From Hepsetus odoe (lineage: Eukaryota; Chordata; Actinopteri; Characiformes; Hepsetidae), in the NCBI GenBank assembly GCA_017165825.1, contig CM029393.1:5732596-5796595 (forward strand): 64,000 nt of DNA. The letters run 5' to 3'. This document shows positions 47,483 to 58,845 of this stretch, piece after piece. Under the pieces are notes generated by a model. That model was not told the origin of the DNA. It searched no databases and saw only the letters and a program-made list of their open reading frames with translations. Both the position numbers and the translations under genes were made by a program. The stretch's first letter is position 1. Every line of letters starts with the position of its first letter.

Positions 47483-50400
47483 TCTTCAACATCCTCCTTC
47501 CAATATAATCTTTGTCTCTACTCTGGAGATGTCCAAACCAACGCAACCTTGCTTCCCTAACTTTGTCTCCAAAGTGTCCAACCTGAGCTGTCCCTCTAAT
47601 ATACTCATTTCTGATCCTGTCCATCCTCGTCACACCCAGCAAAAATCTCAGCATCTTTAACTCTGACACCTCCTGCTCCGTCTCCTGTCTTTTTGTCAGT
47701 GCCACCATCTCCAACCCGTACAACATAGCTGTTCTCACTACCATCCTGTAAACCTTCCCTTTTACTCTAGCTGGTACGCGTCTGTCACAAATCACTACAG
47801 CCACTCTTCTCCACCCATTCCAACCTGCCTACACTCTCATCTTCACCTCTCTTCCATACTTGCAGTTACTCTGAACTGTTTATCACAAGTATTTAAATTC
47901 CTTTAACCTTAGTCCTGCATCCTAACCATCCTAACCTAGAGCTTATCTCCATCATCCCAGATTCTCCTCAAGCTGCTCCCTATTCTCGCTGGAGATCACA
48001 GAATCATCAGCAAACATCATAGACCATGGAGACTCCAGTCTAACCTCATCTGTCAACCTGCCCTTTACCATTGCAAACAAAAGTGGTAGTGCTGATTCTT
48101 GATGTAATCCTTGCATCCATCACTCCTACTGCAGATCTGAACAATGTCACATTGTCCTCATAAATATCCTGTACTACTCTGACATACTTCTATGCCACAC
48201 CTGACTTCCTCATGTGAAACTGACTAACTGTCATTGTGAAACACAGCACAGCACACAGTGAAACATAACAAAATGCTTTCTTTGCATTTCAGCCCTTGTC
48301 TTACAATTGCTCACACTACAGAGTTCACAGAGTTCGTTGACCTAAATCTGACCCTAAAAGACAGCCAGCAGCTGCACCTATAAGCAATAAAGAAAAGTTA
48401 AAAAGTGACAACCCTTGTCATTGCGAGGTCAAAGCACAGCAGACAATGAACCACAACGAAATTGGACCTCTGCATTTAACCCATGCACACTCAAACACCG
48501 TGCAGCAGTGGGCAGCTATTGAAAGCGCCCGGGGAGCAGTGATGGGGACGGCACCTTGCTAAAAGGTACCTCAGAGCAACCTATTGGGAAGGGGTTTGAA
48601 CCCCCGATCCTCCGATCATGCGGCTAACGCCCTAACCACTAGGCCACAGCTGCCCCAACATTACTAATTAAAAACTAGAAGAGAGGCAATTAAAAACTTG
48701 AAGGGAGGCAGTCCTGAACCATTGCAGCTTTTAGCTATTGGTAAGCAACCATCAGTAATAGGGTGGCCAGCTTTAAGATTTTTGTCTATTGGTGGAGAAA
48801 TGACAAAGGTGGGGAAACATAGGTGTTGATCATGATGGCATTGGGAAGTATTGGTGGAAAACCATCAATAGGCTGGAATAATGTACATGTCAAAGGAGGA
48901 GTCAAGTGTATCAATTGTATTTAAGATCCAAGTTGGGATGATCTAATTGGAGCTGCTCCCACTGGACCACACCTGCTGAAATTCGCCATTAAAGCAGTTT
49001 TGCTGCATCTCTTTGATTTCTTTTTGTTTCTGACTTAGTTTTGGACTTAGGCTCATGCTTCAATTCTCCACGACATCACCCACACACATACTTGCTGCAG
49101 GGGGCAGCAATTTAAAGCACCCAGGGAGTATTGAATGGAACGATACCTTGCTCAAGGGTACCTCAGGGAAACCTACTGGGATTTAACCCCATGGCCTTTT
49201 TTAACCCCATAGGACTTTTCTCAATCGATTTATATCCTTTCAAGGTATCTAACCTCTATAATAAATGACTCCATACATGACTGATACAAATGACTGATAC
49301 AATTCTGAGACTCAGTAAAGGAAATTGACGCTCATATCCTGGGCCAATTGGTGTTCCCGCAAAAACCCTCCTTTCAACATCCCATTTGGGAAACCTTTCA
49401 CAGAATGAAACCATGTTACCATGTATTACTGGCATTACCCTATTACCCTTTTCTAACCTGTAAGTGCACATACTTGTTTTACAAAAATAAAGGGTTTCTT
49501 GTGTAAGCTGAATAACCAGTTGTCCTGTTTAAACAGTATCCAGGACAAAAAAGGTGAAAAAGAATGTCTTTACTGCAATGTGTAAAGAGGATTCCAGGAA
49601 ACTGGAAGTGCAATGGAAAATTTGCAATTGGTGAGTAAATGAATGCACTCATAAACGGAGCCTAGATATTAAAATTGGTGAACATTTCCTCAGACGTCAA
49701 GTCTGATGTTGATACCCACACACATTTCCAGGTAAATGTGAGACTAGTTCTGTTTAGATTAGCATTACAAAGAAGTGAAACATTTACCTGTATAGTGATA
49801 AAACTAAATGAAAATCTATAAACAGCTGATTGCTTAGCACAGCACACCATCCACTAAACAGTGTGCTCTTCTGTACAGGGCCTCACTTCCCTAACCTGTC
49901 CCTGATTTTCACAGACAAAAATGGACTAAACTAAAATTTTGAATCCCTATATAAACTTTGATGTTGAATCTAAAGCAAACTGTTTTGTTGGTGCTGATAA
50001 TAATTTTAGACTTTAGACCAGTGAACAACACTACCAAGCACATTTTCTACCAATATTCCATGGCTGGATTAGTCACTAAGTGTGGAGTACAATAACATGT
50101 CATTAACCATCAATTCTAACTCTGGTTATGATGTGCTTAAAACATACAGGTATGCACTGTTCGACTAAAATGTATGTGAATATAAGAGTGTAAAACTTGT
50201 CAGATAAATGGGGTAGAAACAACATTTGAATGTTAACAGATCAGACATAGTACATCCAGCTGTGTTATTCTGTTAAATATGTCCATGACTTAGGACGTTT
50301 TTATAACTGATATGCATAGAGTAGCATAGCGCACTGATATGCATATTCGATCAAGCCTTTAGTAGATTAAAAAGACCTCAGAAGTTTCCCTCACCCACTG

Positions 50401-53400
50401 TGTTGTTGATGCTCTCCCCTTTGCCGTTGTTCTCCATTTTGACCTTCTGATTGACTGTAGGACATAACCCTTGTTCCACACCTTTAGCATTGTTGATGTT
50501 GCTACCAAGAGGCAAAAGCGTCTCTGCAGTACAGCTGCTGACGTCTGAGGGAGACACTACTGTTTGTGGCTTCTGCAAATGCTGCAATTGCTAAAGCAAA
50601 ATAAAAAAATGTAAAAATTATAATAATAAATAAAAACACTATGTGATGAACAGTTCTTTTAATATTTTAATTTCATAATATCTTATATTTCATATAAGAA
50701 TCTGTAGCAAACAATTTTGCACATTGAGGAAATGTTTTTAACTTATTGCATTATATGGAATATATAAAATATATTATGGAACAGAAACAGAAACTAACAC
50801 TTTTCTGTGTCATGTGAAAGTATCCTAAGAATAGTTGGGCAAAAAAAGAAAAATATTTTAAAAAAGGGAAGACGTTTGTTAAACCAGACAGGTGCCGCTT
50901 TTATTTCGTGTAATAACTACTCACATGTTTCCCGACTGTGAGCCCTAAAGAAACAAAAAGAGAACAAAGAGATTTTTCCCATCATATCCTATTCTCATAA
51001 ATGATGATTGATTTTAATGTTGCATTATCATAAAGTGACAGTTCATTTAAACAGGAGCAGCTTGCTGTTGGCTGACTCCTGTGGTTTCTCAAGTTCTCTC
51101 ACAACTATGCATTTGGCAGTAATTCTGAAACTGTGAGAATTTGCTTTACGTGTGACATTATGGGAATGAGAACACGTGAGTTCATATACAATGTGGTTTA
51201 CAGTAAGCACACACTGGGGTGGATTCCAGAAAAGACGCTGTTCAATTTGCAATCAGGTATAGTTAAGCAGGAGAGTGTGATCAGTGTTATAGGAGGACAA
51301 TTCTATGCACTGTTAGTACATACCAGGCCATCCCAGCTTGTTTTTAAGGCTTTTGTGTTTGCAACCCATGCAGAGACATGCAAGCACCAGCATGAGGAAC
51401 AAAACGAGCGAAAGCCCAACCATCCAACCAGGTGAAGAAACAGGGACATCTACTGGAGAAATGTAGAACACACAAAGCAAAATTATGTCTAACTGTCTGT
51501 GACAGACAAATTAGAAAAATTCTATGCAAATGCCAGAGCTGAATAACCAATTTGGAACCTTAGTTTATTTTGACAATGCCTGGCATCAGGTGTAATGTTG
51601 TTACTGGTGTTAATGAGTACCTTTCTTTTGATCAATTTGACCACTGTTGGGCAAATTTTTCTGTCTGGTGGGCTGCATGAGATGACCAGTAGATGGTAGG
51701 ACAGGGGTCACAGTGTATGCAGTATCAGAATCTGTAGGCACATTGATGGTAGTAGAGAAGACACTCTTGGATTTAAAGGTGGTCATAGGTTTAGCAGTGG
51801 TTGTGGGTATTGAAGGGGTCATGGGTTTAGAGGTCACCATGGTTACTGAAGGGTTTGTAGGTTCAGAGGTGCCCATGGTTATTGAAGAGGTTATGGGTGT
51901 AGGGGTGGTTGTGGAGATCGAAGGGGTCGTGGGTTTAGGGGTAGTCGTGAGTTTAGGGGTGGTCGTGGGTTTTGAAGGGGTTGTGGATAAAGAAGGATTC
52001 ACGGTCAGGAGTTTAGAGGTGGTCGTGAGTTTAAGGGTGGTCAATAGATTAGAGGTAGTCGTGGAGTACCCGCACACATTGTCCTGGGTGGAGGAACCTT
52101 CAGCAATTAGCACCATCCCTTTACTCGCACAACTACAAGGGGCACAAAACAGAGCACGTTAGTGATGTCATAATGGATCAAAGCCTGACTGGATTTTCAA
52201 CATACATTGTTGTGAAGATACGTGAGTAAGTTTAAGATGAAAATAATCAAATCTGAGTTTTGGTCTTAAACACTGATTGTCATTTTAAAATCTTCACATA
52301 CTTCAGCCTTTCAAAGGAAAGACGTGAGAGTGACTTTATTCAGTCTTTAGTTGATTTTAAATGGGCAGGGATATATTTATATATATATATATATATATAC
52401 ACATTACTGTGCAAAAGTTTTAGGCAGGTGTGGAAAAAATGCTGTAAACAAAGAATGCTTTCAGAAATATAAATAATGATTGTTTATTTATCAGTTTACA
52501 AAATGCAAAGTGAGCGAACACAAGAAAAATCTAAATCAAATCAATATTTGGTGTTACTAGATCTGTGGTCAGTTCTCCAAAATGTTTGGAACAACCTACC
52601 AGCTGAGTTCCTTCAAAAACTGTGTGCAAGTGTACCTAGAAGAATTGATGCTGTTTTGAAGGCAAAGGGTGGTCACACCAAATATTGATTTGATTTAGAT
52701 TCTCTTTTGTTCATTCACTGCATTTTGTTGATTGATGAAAATAAATGATTAACACTTCCATTTGAAAGCATTCTTTGTTTACAGCATTTTTTCCACACCT
52801 GCCTAAAACCTTTGCACCGTACTGTATATAATTATTTTCTTTATTTGTTTATTTATTTATTTACCTGTTATTCTATAAGGGTTTACCGTGAAATATTAAG
52901 AAGAGCACTCAAAACCTGCAGGTTTATTTTTGAATAATTTCTCCAATAATAACCATCAAGCACACTTCAAGACAGGAAACATGCAAAAGAAGTCTTTCAA
53001 CAGTAGCCAGCAGATGGCCTTACTGATAAACTGAAGAGTTGACCTGTTATCAAGTGTGATTTGCATTGTTCAAAACAAACTGATGATCATTTTGTGTCTT
53101 CTCTCTTTCAACGGTGGAAGGAGTGAAAAAGTCAGATTTGTGATTTCTGAGTCACTGAATTCATGATTTACTTATTACTCATAAAACCTCATGAGTAATA
53201 AACGAATAACTTGTCTATTAAAAGACTTTGGGTTTATTTGGCCTTACAGGAAACAGATCCAACACTCAAGGTTTCATTGGATTTATTAACTGCCTAATTA
53301 TATTATAGGCTTAAGGTGTAATCAAGAGCAGTCAAACATGGTCTAAAAATGACAAATAAGAAAATAGCCAAAGAGCAAAGCACAGTGGTAAGCAGGCAGC

Positions 53401-56400
53401 ACCTGGCTAATGTTGGGAGAAGTAGTAAATCTAACCTTTTATCACTTTATTAGCCATTTATGCATGAAATTAATAAAAATTCATTTTAAAAAGAACAAAC
53501 TAATAAAAATAATGCTGAAAACAAAAGTGTTCCTGATAGCAGTACTTCTTTATCCATAAAAAGTGTGTATGAGTGATAAAATGAAAAGAAGTCACATAAC
53601 AGGGAGAAATGTGTTCAACTTCACGGACTCAAGACGCTGTAATCTGTTACTTTCCATTGTTCTTACTTCTTGACAGTGCACAAAGAAATAAGTCATGTTA
53701 AATGAGGTCAGTGCAAGAGTTCAATTCATCTGTGTAGAGATCCACCCAGCAATGGGGATTTTACTTTTCACTGGGGGTGAACGTTTTATACACTTATGTC
53801 TCAACAGCACAGAAACTGAATAAGCAGCCCGGCAGAGCACCTCAGCATTTTCAGAACAGAAAAAAAATGAAGCAGAACAAGGCTTTACAGTTGATTAACA
53901 ATACTAATACTAAAACTAATACCAGCACTAATACCTCTAATACTCATAATTTTAATTAGTGCTGTCGCTGTTGTTTTTATTCAGTGCCTTATCATTACCA
54001 AGTAATCTTTACAGTTGCATGAAAGAGTATTAATAACTGAAATGAACACAGTAATCTTGACCTATAAAACAGTTATTTTTAAAAATTCTTGAAGCTGGAA
54101 ACCACCAGCCTTCTCTGCTGTCTTTGACGTGATAAAGAGTTTCATGAATAAAGTTTTGTGCTTCTGATACTTACTTAGTGTGTTTCTGGCATTGTTGCTG
54201 TAGAGAGTTTGTGCTGGAGAATGTGCCAGCTTTGCAAGGAAGACAAGGCCTCCTGCACGTAGTCTGGATTGGACTTTTGCAGTAAAACCCAGGCTTACAG
54301 CGGCACTCCCGCCCGCTTGTCTTAGTGCAGGGAGATATCTGTACCTTGTTTTCCACCGCTGCACAGATACACACAAATACACACAGTGAGGCCATTTCTG
54401 CTACAACTACAACTTGATTTGTAACAAGGTTGAACATTGCAGACTGATTTGATCCTCAAACAGCTCATCTTTTACAGCTAATTGGAATAAAATGGTCATA
54501 ATTCATTAATTAAAGCTGGCAGATCACCTCTTTCAGTCACATTTGTTGCAAAAGTTCAGACAGGGTTATGAAGCACATGCTTTCCACAATGATCATCTTA
54601 CCAGAGCAGCTGGATATGCACCTTTCACATCTTGGTTCTCTGCTTCTGAAATACAGGTACTCCTCATCGCCACATGTCTTACATTCACAACCCTCTAAGA
54701 AGAAGCCTGCAAGAAGGGAAAAATTTGCATAGCCAGAGGATTACAAGTATCATTCAGATCCTTCCCAGAGGTATTTTCACAGCATTGGAAGTCATAACAT
54801 AACTAACCATTCCATTGCCACCTGCTATACACAATGACTGTGCGCCTGTGAGGGAGTCTTGAAATGATTCGCCAACTACTGTTTTCAAGCAATGTGAAAA
54901 TGGCCAGCTCATGGGCTGAGGCTGTTTGAAAGTTCACAGTAAAATCTGGCATTGTATACAACATGCAAGGCCGATGTAAAAACAAGAGCAGGTGCAGTTT
55001 GCAGGTCATGGGGGGAGAAAGCAGCATTCTATTTTCTGCCCTTGTGCTACAGGTCAGTCAAAAAGAAACATTTTGTTTTCCCTTTTATGTTGAGTAATGG
55101 GTCAGCAGGGAAAACAAGACTAATTGCAGCGCATGCTTGGAAACCTTAATCATGTTCTTCTTGCCACTAATGCAGGACTGCCACATAGCACTCACGAAGA
55201 TGGTTTCATAGGTGAAACAGGCTCATTCGAGCCAACAAAAACATTTTGAAAGGGGTATTTGGTATCTTTACAAGAAGAAAACGTTTAACATGTGTGAAAT
55301 GTACCTGATTTAATGTCGAAAGAGCATTAATAAAATGTCTAACACTGTCTTCTAACAGAGCTTCCTCATTGTGCAATCCAGTTACTCTCTTCTTTGTGCT
55401 CAGTAAAAAGGAAAGACATGGAAGGCAATATCAGTTTCTTTTCATTAACCCATTACGTAATGGGGAAACAGAGGGAAACTTTGCATCTGTGTCCATGGAT
55501 ACAAATTGTGTGCAGGATTGCCTTTGGGAAGTGAGCAAAAACCCTACACCCCTGTCTCATGATGGTAGATATGGGTGATTACTAAATCAGTAAGCATGTG
55601 TTATGCCTTGCCTGACTATAAATCTTTCTTAAGAAATCCTTCTCCTTGGCAACTGTATGCTGCATGACAATGTTATCTCTCATTCTTAAAAATGAATGTG
55701 AAAAATCCCCACCACCCACTAAATTAGATCAAGTGCTAACAGTGTGATTGTCTTTTGACAGTGTCAGAATAACACTTCCATGGAAGGATTATTGATTCAT
55801 TAGTACGAACAGCAGGTAACGAACAGGCTCGGACTTACCATGTGCACACACTTTATTAGGGCAGCTTGCAGGCTTAGCTGGAGAAAGCTGTAAGGGTGAT
55901 AAGAAATATGAACTCAGTTAGGCTCTTTCTTAATCACTAGACAAGTTTACACACCATTTAGAATGAATCTGATCCACGCTGGCTTACACCAAAAGTTTTG
56001 ATTCCCATCAACAAACAAAAGTCCTGCCGAACCTCTTCAGCAAGTTCTGGGAAACTGCACTAAGAATATAGAGGCTGGATTAAAGCCATGCTTTGCAACT
56101 TTTACTACTGCCTGTAAACTGCAGACGATCTGTGACGATGGCTTGTTTTACTAGGTCCTTACTGGCAGAGGTCATGACACAGTTACCTTAACCATCAGAT
56201 AAAGTGTGCCTTATTACAGTGACCGTTGTTGCCCTGCTGCTCATCCAGATATAAGAAAAAATGTGTCCTCATTATGTGTCTGCTTTTGCATGTTGCTCAA
56301 TGGGTGTCAGTGTCAGGTGACTGACCAGATTAAACAGAAATTCCGACGAGGCCACATCGTAGTTAGAGATTGCAAAACTTTGTAAATATTTTTGTAAAAG

Positions 56401-57637
56401 GATGACCAGAAAACAAGGCCAGCAAACGGACACTGTGGGTGTCAACAGCATCTACCAAATTATGAAGGAGAGCAGATAAGATCTTTCAGAAGCTGAAAGT
56501 TCATGGTCAGCACACACCTATCAAATCCAACCCCAAAAAAAAAAAAGAAATGTGACCACACATGACCCTGTTATTGATCTGCTTTGAGGGCTGTGTGTTA
56601 AGAGGTTTGGCGTTAGATCACAGAAACAAGCTACGTTACTTGTGGTTGGAGATCAGACTGTTGGATGCAAGAAATGAGTGTAAGTTACCAGTAAGTTTGC
56701 ACTGCACTGTCACCTATAATCATACTCAAATGCCTGGAAATTCACTGATGAGTTAAAACATCACACAAAGCAGAAGTCAACTGTAAAGTTTGGATGTGGG
56801 ACCAGATCAAGTTAAAGGAAAGTTGGTTTGTTTTTTGGTCTGCAATAATTAAAATAATTCACAATGAAATAAACAGGCAAACAAATAGATCATAAATTAA
56901 ACCGATATATCTATGCATTACATTGCTAGATAGAGAGACAGACAGACAGACAGACACACATCAGCTCCACTGATTTGCTCAGTTTCTCTGTCCTTTAAAA
57001 GCTGCAGAGTGTTTTGATGTAAAAACAGTGCCTGAAAGTAAAACAGGCTTAAATGTCTTTGCAAAGCTGGAGGTAGGAACACTGAAGCTCCACGTGTCTC
57101 CTGAGGTTTACATGCATGTTAATAATGGTTCAACATTGCAATAAATGGATGATTTGGCTCTTAATTCCTGTTATAACCCCCCTGCATGTGCCTCACCATA
57201 AAAAGATCATACAGATCATTTCTAGGACCAAGCAAACTACAGCAGCAACTCTATCTCCAGCAACTCTGAAGCTCACTTCTGATATTCTGATTCTCCAGAA
57301 CAGATCATCTTCCAGCAGACTTCACCCGTGCCTTTCCCATTTGAACCATCTGAGCACATCAGTCAGTGGCAGCACTATCACCACTAAATCACAGAGGAGA
57401 AACTCAGCTCTGCAGCTGCTAGACCTTAATTATCACCAGATGAAGAGGAACCCAAGTCAAAGAGCGCAGGCTGAGGAGGAAAAAGTCGCCTTCCTCCCCC
57501 AAAGCGAAAAACATCTGGAGCTGCAGCAGCAGCAGCATCAGCCAGGAGGGAACAGGTGTTAAAAAGAGGGGGAGAAATCTTACCAACGAGAGGAGAAGAA
57601 AAGCTCCCAGCCATGGTGAAGGCGCGGTTTTTGGCAT
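46058..57637 (-). CDS. tnfrsf8: tnfrsf8, CD30-type TNF receptor (complete, nine coding exons)
   Basis: Exons: 57637-57584, 55887-55839, 54706-54602, 54358-54175, 52132-51621, 51449-51324, 50944-50925, 50590-50395, 46272-46058; total 1461 bases, 486 residues, frame intact throughout. Signal peptide MPKTAPSPWLGAFLLLSL; cysteine-rich repeats to about 155; a very long Thr/Pro stalk (about 155-290); membrane helix at about 310-331; tail to 486 without a death domain. Identity rests on the tail: SIFIYSPGMVILG (417-429) matches human CD30 KIYIMKADTVIVG, PQQES (452-456) matches the PEQET TRAF site, and the C-terminus ATSK recalls human AASGK. Its place between miip and tnfrsf1b is also the human CD30 position. 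Type I membrane receptor for CD30 ligand on lymphoid cells in mammals, signalling by TRAF1/2/3. The ectodomain alone would not tell it from other TNFRSF members. Confidence 0.88.
47436..47479. repeat. (CA)n microsatellite
   Basis: About 22 perfect CA units at the border of a LINE fragment in tnfrsf8 intron 8. Confidence 0.97.
47480..48230 (-). mobile_element. Non-LTR retrotransposon (LINE) reverse-transcriptase C-terminal remnant
   Basis: Minus strand encodes pieces such as VKGKVYRMVVRTAMLYGLEM, MDRIRNEYIRGTAQVGHFGD and VREARLRWFGHLQSRDKDYI, typical of fish LINE ORF2 ends. Frame is broken further 5'. Inside the last intron of tnfrsf8. Confidence 0.8.
48399..48656 (-). mobile_element. tRNA-derived SINE, nearly full length
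   Basis: Close reverse copy of the 3344 element: tail attgcgaggtcaaagcacag, body cagcagtgggcagctattga, head gaacccccgatcctccgatc and cactaggccacagctgcccc. tnfrsf8 intron 8. Confidence 0.85.
49098..49200 (-). mobile_element. SINE fragment
   Basis: Middle of the same family (accttgctcaagggtacctc), head and tail decayed. Confidence 0.6.
50395..50590 (-). CDS. tnfrsf8: tnfrsf8 exon 8 (cytoplasmic)
   Basis: 196 bases, phase 0 to 1. Starts QLQHLQKPQTVVSPSDVSSC and ends ESINNTVG, which joins the next exon to recreate the human-like NN..K-IYIM..VIVG block. Donor GTGG|gtgagg. Confidence 0.87.
50925..50944 (-). CDS. tnfrsf8: tnfrsf8 exon 7 (20-base microexon)
   Basis: Needed to carry the frame from phase 1 to phase 0. 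Acceptor tgtttctttag, donor CAT|gtgagt; encodes GLTVGKH. Both splice sites are strong and the phase fits exactly, but a 20-base exon needs transcript support. Confidence 0.7.
51324..51449 (-). CDS. tnfrsf8: tnfrsf8 exon 6 (transmembrane)
   Basis: 126 bases, phase 1-1. Encodes MVGLSLVLFLMLVLACLCMG followed by the basic CKHKSLKNK stop-transfer. Acceptor ctccagtag, donor CCTG|gtatgt. Confidence 0.9.
51621..52132 (-). CDS. tnfrsf8: tnfrsf8 exon 5 (end of last CRD and Thr/Pro stalk)
   Basis: 512 bases, phase 2 to 1. Begins CASKGMVLIAEGSSTQDNVC, closing the cysteine-rich region, then about 140 residues dominated by Thr, Ser and Pro with repeated TTTPK/PTTP-type words. The repeat is also visible in the DNA as imperfect short tandem units. 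The stalk is probably heavily O-glycosylated, like a mucin. Donor AAAG|gtactc is less ideal than the others. Confidence 0.87.
52374..52400. repeat. (TA)n tract
   Basis: About 12 TA units at the left end of the Tc1-like element. Confidence 0.9.
52402..52827 (+). mobile_element. Tc1-like element, internally deleted
   Basis: Terminal inverted repeats of about 65 bases (actgtgcaaaagttttaggc / gcctaaaacctttgcaccgt), beside a TA-rich tract. The interior keeps a piece of a Tc1 transposase C-terminus (LWSVLQNVWNNLP, PRRIDAVLKAKGGHTKY, stop at about 52686). Non-functional. In tnfrsf8 intron 4. Confidence 0.8.
54175..54358 (-). CDS. tnfrsf8: tnfrsf8 exon 4 (CRD2/CRD3)
   Basis: 184 bases, phase 1 to 2. 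Encodes ISPCTKTSGRECRCKPGFYC, then CLPCKAGTFSSTNSLQQQC and QKHT. The ECRCKPGFYC string corresponds to human CD30 VCECRPGMFC. It spans what are two exons in tnfrsf1b. Acceptor atctgtgcag, donor gtaagt from 54174. Confidence 0.9.
54602..54706 (-). CDS. tnfrsf8: tnfrsf8 exon 3 (CRD1/CRD2)
   Basis: 105 bases, phase 1-1. Contains GFFLEGCECKTCGDEEYL and RCERCISSC; the CETC/GDEEY pattern fits a TNFR repeat, somewhat degenerate. Acceptor ccttcttgcag, donor TCTG|gtaaga. Confidence 0.87.
55839..55887 (-). CDS. tnfrsf8: tnfrsf8 exon 2 (mature N-terminus)
   Basis: 49 bases, phase 0 to 1, encoding LSPAKPASCPNKVCAH plus one base of Gly. Acceptor cccttacag, donor CATG|gtaagt. It completes the signal peptide and supplies the first two cysteines. 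Confidence 0.85.
56280..56810. other. Possible decayed transposase in tnfrsf8 intron 1
   Basis: Phrases like FRRGHIV and HKPV-type fragments faintly suggest a Tc1-type transposase, but stops are frequent and no terminal repeats were found. The rest of this intron holds nothing recognised. Confidence 0.25.
57584..57637 (-). CDS. tnfrsf8: tnfrsf8 exon 1 (signal peptide)
   Basis: Eighteen codons in phase 0; the ATG has an A at -3 (cacaccATG). Donor TTG|gtaaga (57583-57578). A second ATG in another frame at 57614 gives a non-hydrophobic peptide and was rejected as the start. Confidence 0.82.
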
Positions 57638-57681
57638 GGTGTGGACCCGGAGCCTCAGTTCGACTGTGTATGACACGCAGT

Positions 57682-57713
57682 CTGAGCTCAGCTCAGCTCA
57701 GCTCAGCTCAGCT
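57682..57713. repeat. (AGCTC)n pentanucleotide repeat
   Basis: About six tandem units, 45-76 bases upstream of the tnfrsf8 start codon. Confidence 0.95.
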
Positions 57714-57843
57714 CTGCCGAGGGGAAAAAACCTGCGCCGTTTCGAAGTTGCCGCTAAAGGCTGCGCAGGAGGAACTAACCAACTCGGTCCTGAGACTCCG
57801 AGTTTCACCAGACAACGACTAAGCTGCAGGATCAGTAACAGCT

Positions 57844-57912
57844 GATGAACCCTTGAGCAAGGTACTGTCTCCATCACTGCTCCCCAGGCCCTGCCCACTT
57901 CCGCACAGTGTG
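57844..57912 (+). mobile_element. SINE fragment
   Basis: Only the central block remains (gaacccttgagcaaggtact, then catcactgctccccaggccc). Upstream of tnfrsf8. Confidence 0.65.
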
Positions 57913-58429
57913 GTTACGTTTAACTAATACTGCTACTTAAAAGCAAGAAACGGACCAGGGCAGCTTGGTGCAAAAAGATAACCGACTGCTAAGCTTTCTG
58001 CTTTTGGGATGATTTATTCCTTTTTTTTCACATCAGCTGAATTACCAGTTGAGATAAAGGACTGTGATCCAGATGTGTCACGTTTTTCCACATGAATAAT
58101 ACAATACAAAGTAGAAATGCAACTCTTCAGAAATGATGTAAAAACAGCAATGTGCAGCAGCGTTTGTATTTTCATTCAGCACTTCTTGTCCATTTAAAAC
58201 TCAAAAAATGCTGTTGATGGAACTTCCTAATGTCCCGTATCGCCTGCCATTAATCCAGCGGCCTTCTGATGTACATATGAAGGGCAGTCGTGCAGTCTCC
58301 ACCATTAAGGTCAGAGCATGTGAGGCTGAGCAACTAACATCACAGCATCACAATCTGGTGCTTACGTTCAAATCATTCGTCCAGTCAGGATGCTTTAAAG
58401 CCTACAGAGAGAAAGAAGAGTCTCTGGTC

Positions 58430-58704
58430 CAGGGGGTCACCAACCTTTTTGAAACTGAGAGCTACTTCACGGGTACTGAGCCATACGGAGGGCTGCCAAA
58501 CTTCATGTATAATAAACATGTTATAAATGCTTTTTTAAGATATTGCCATTTTCAGATGTATATAAATGCAAATGTGATTAAAGAATAGCAACAGGAGAAG
58601 ATTAAGGTTCAGACGCTGCTGAGTTGTGCTATTTTTAGAACAGGTCCTCGGGCGACTCATATGGTCCTTGGAGGCATCTTGGTGCACCATGTTGGCAACC
58701 CCTG
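58430..58704. mobile_element. hAT-type non-autonomous element, second copy
   Basis: Same family as 11758-12051 in reverse orientation (gagagctacttcacgggtac, then ggtgcaccatgttggcaacc). Flanks CTCTGGTC and CTCTAGTC differ at one position, so the 8-base duplication is nearly intact. Lies between miip and tnfrsf8. Confidence 0.85.
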
Positions 58705-58839
58705 CTCTAGTCGTTTTATAAGCTGGGTCGAGTCGGGTGTGCTACTTTCCGGCCAGTTTGCCTGACCTCGTTATCCATTTCCTTTGAAGGTGATCTTAAA
58801 CCACAGCACCGACTGTAAAGACAAGCCGGTGTTTTTGCA

Positions 58840-58845
58840 TTTATT
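58840..58845 (-). terminator. Candidate miip polyadenylation signal
   Basis: AATAAA on the minus strand, 140 bases past the miip stop codon. Nearest canonical hexamer. Confidence 0.5.

Larger units (their letters stand above)
57560..57790 (-). promoter_or_regulatory. tnfrsf8: tnfrsf8 5' UTR / proximal promoter (inferred)
   Basis: GC-rich stretch around and upstream of the start ATG, containing a CTGAG pentanucleotide repeat. No clear TATA box. Start site not determinable from sequence. Confidence 0.4.

Noticed and set aside
47223..47804. 193-codon minus-strand open frame
   Set aside because: Its first part is a LINE reverse-transcriptase relic and the middle is a CA repeat read as Cys-Val; not a host gene.
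51713..52162. 149-codon plus-strand open frame rich in Val and Gly
   Set aside because: It is the antisense of the Thr/Pro-rich tnfrsf8 stalk exon; the low-complexity repeat keeps stops out of the opposite frame.
57116..57562. 148-codon plus-strand frame next to tnfrsf8 exon 1
   Set aside because: In tnfrsf8 intron 1 on the other strand, Ser/Thr/Gln-rich from simple sequence (CAG runs); no family match.
57426..57614. Alternative tnfrsf8 start MAGSFSS
   Set aside because: Gives no signal peptide and is out of frame with exon 2, unlike the ATG at 57637.
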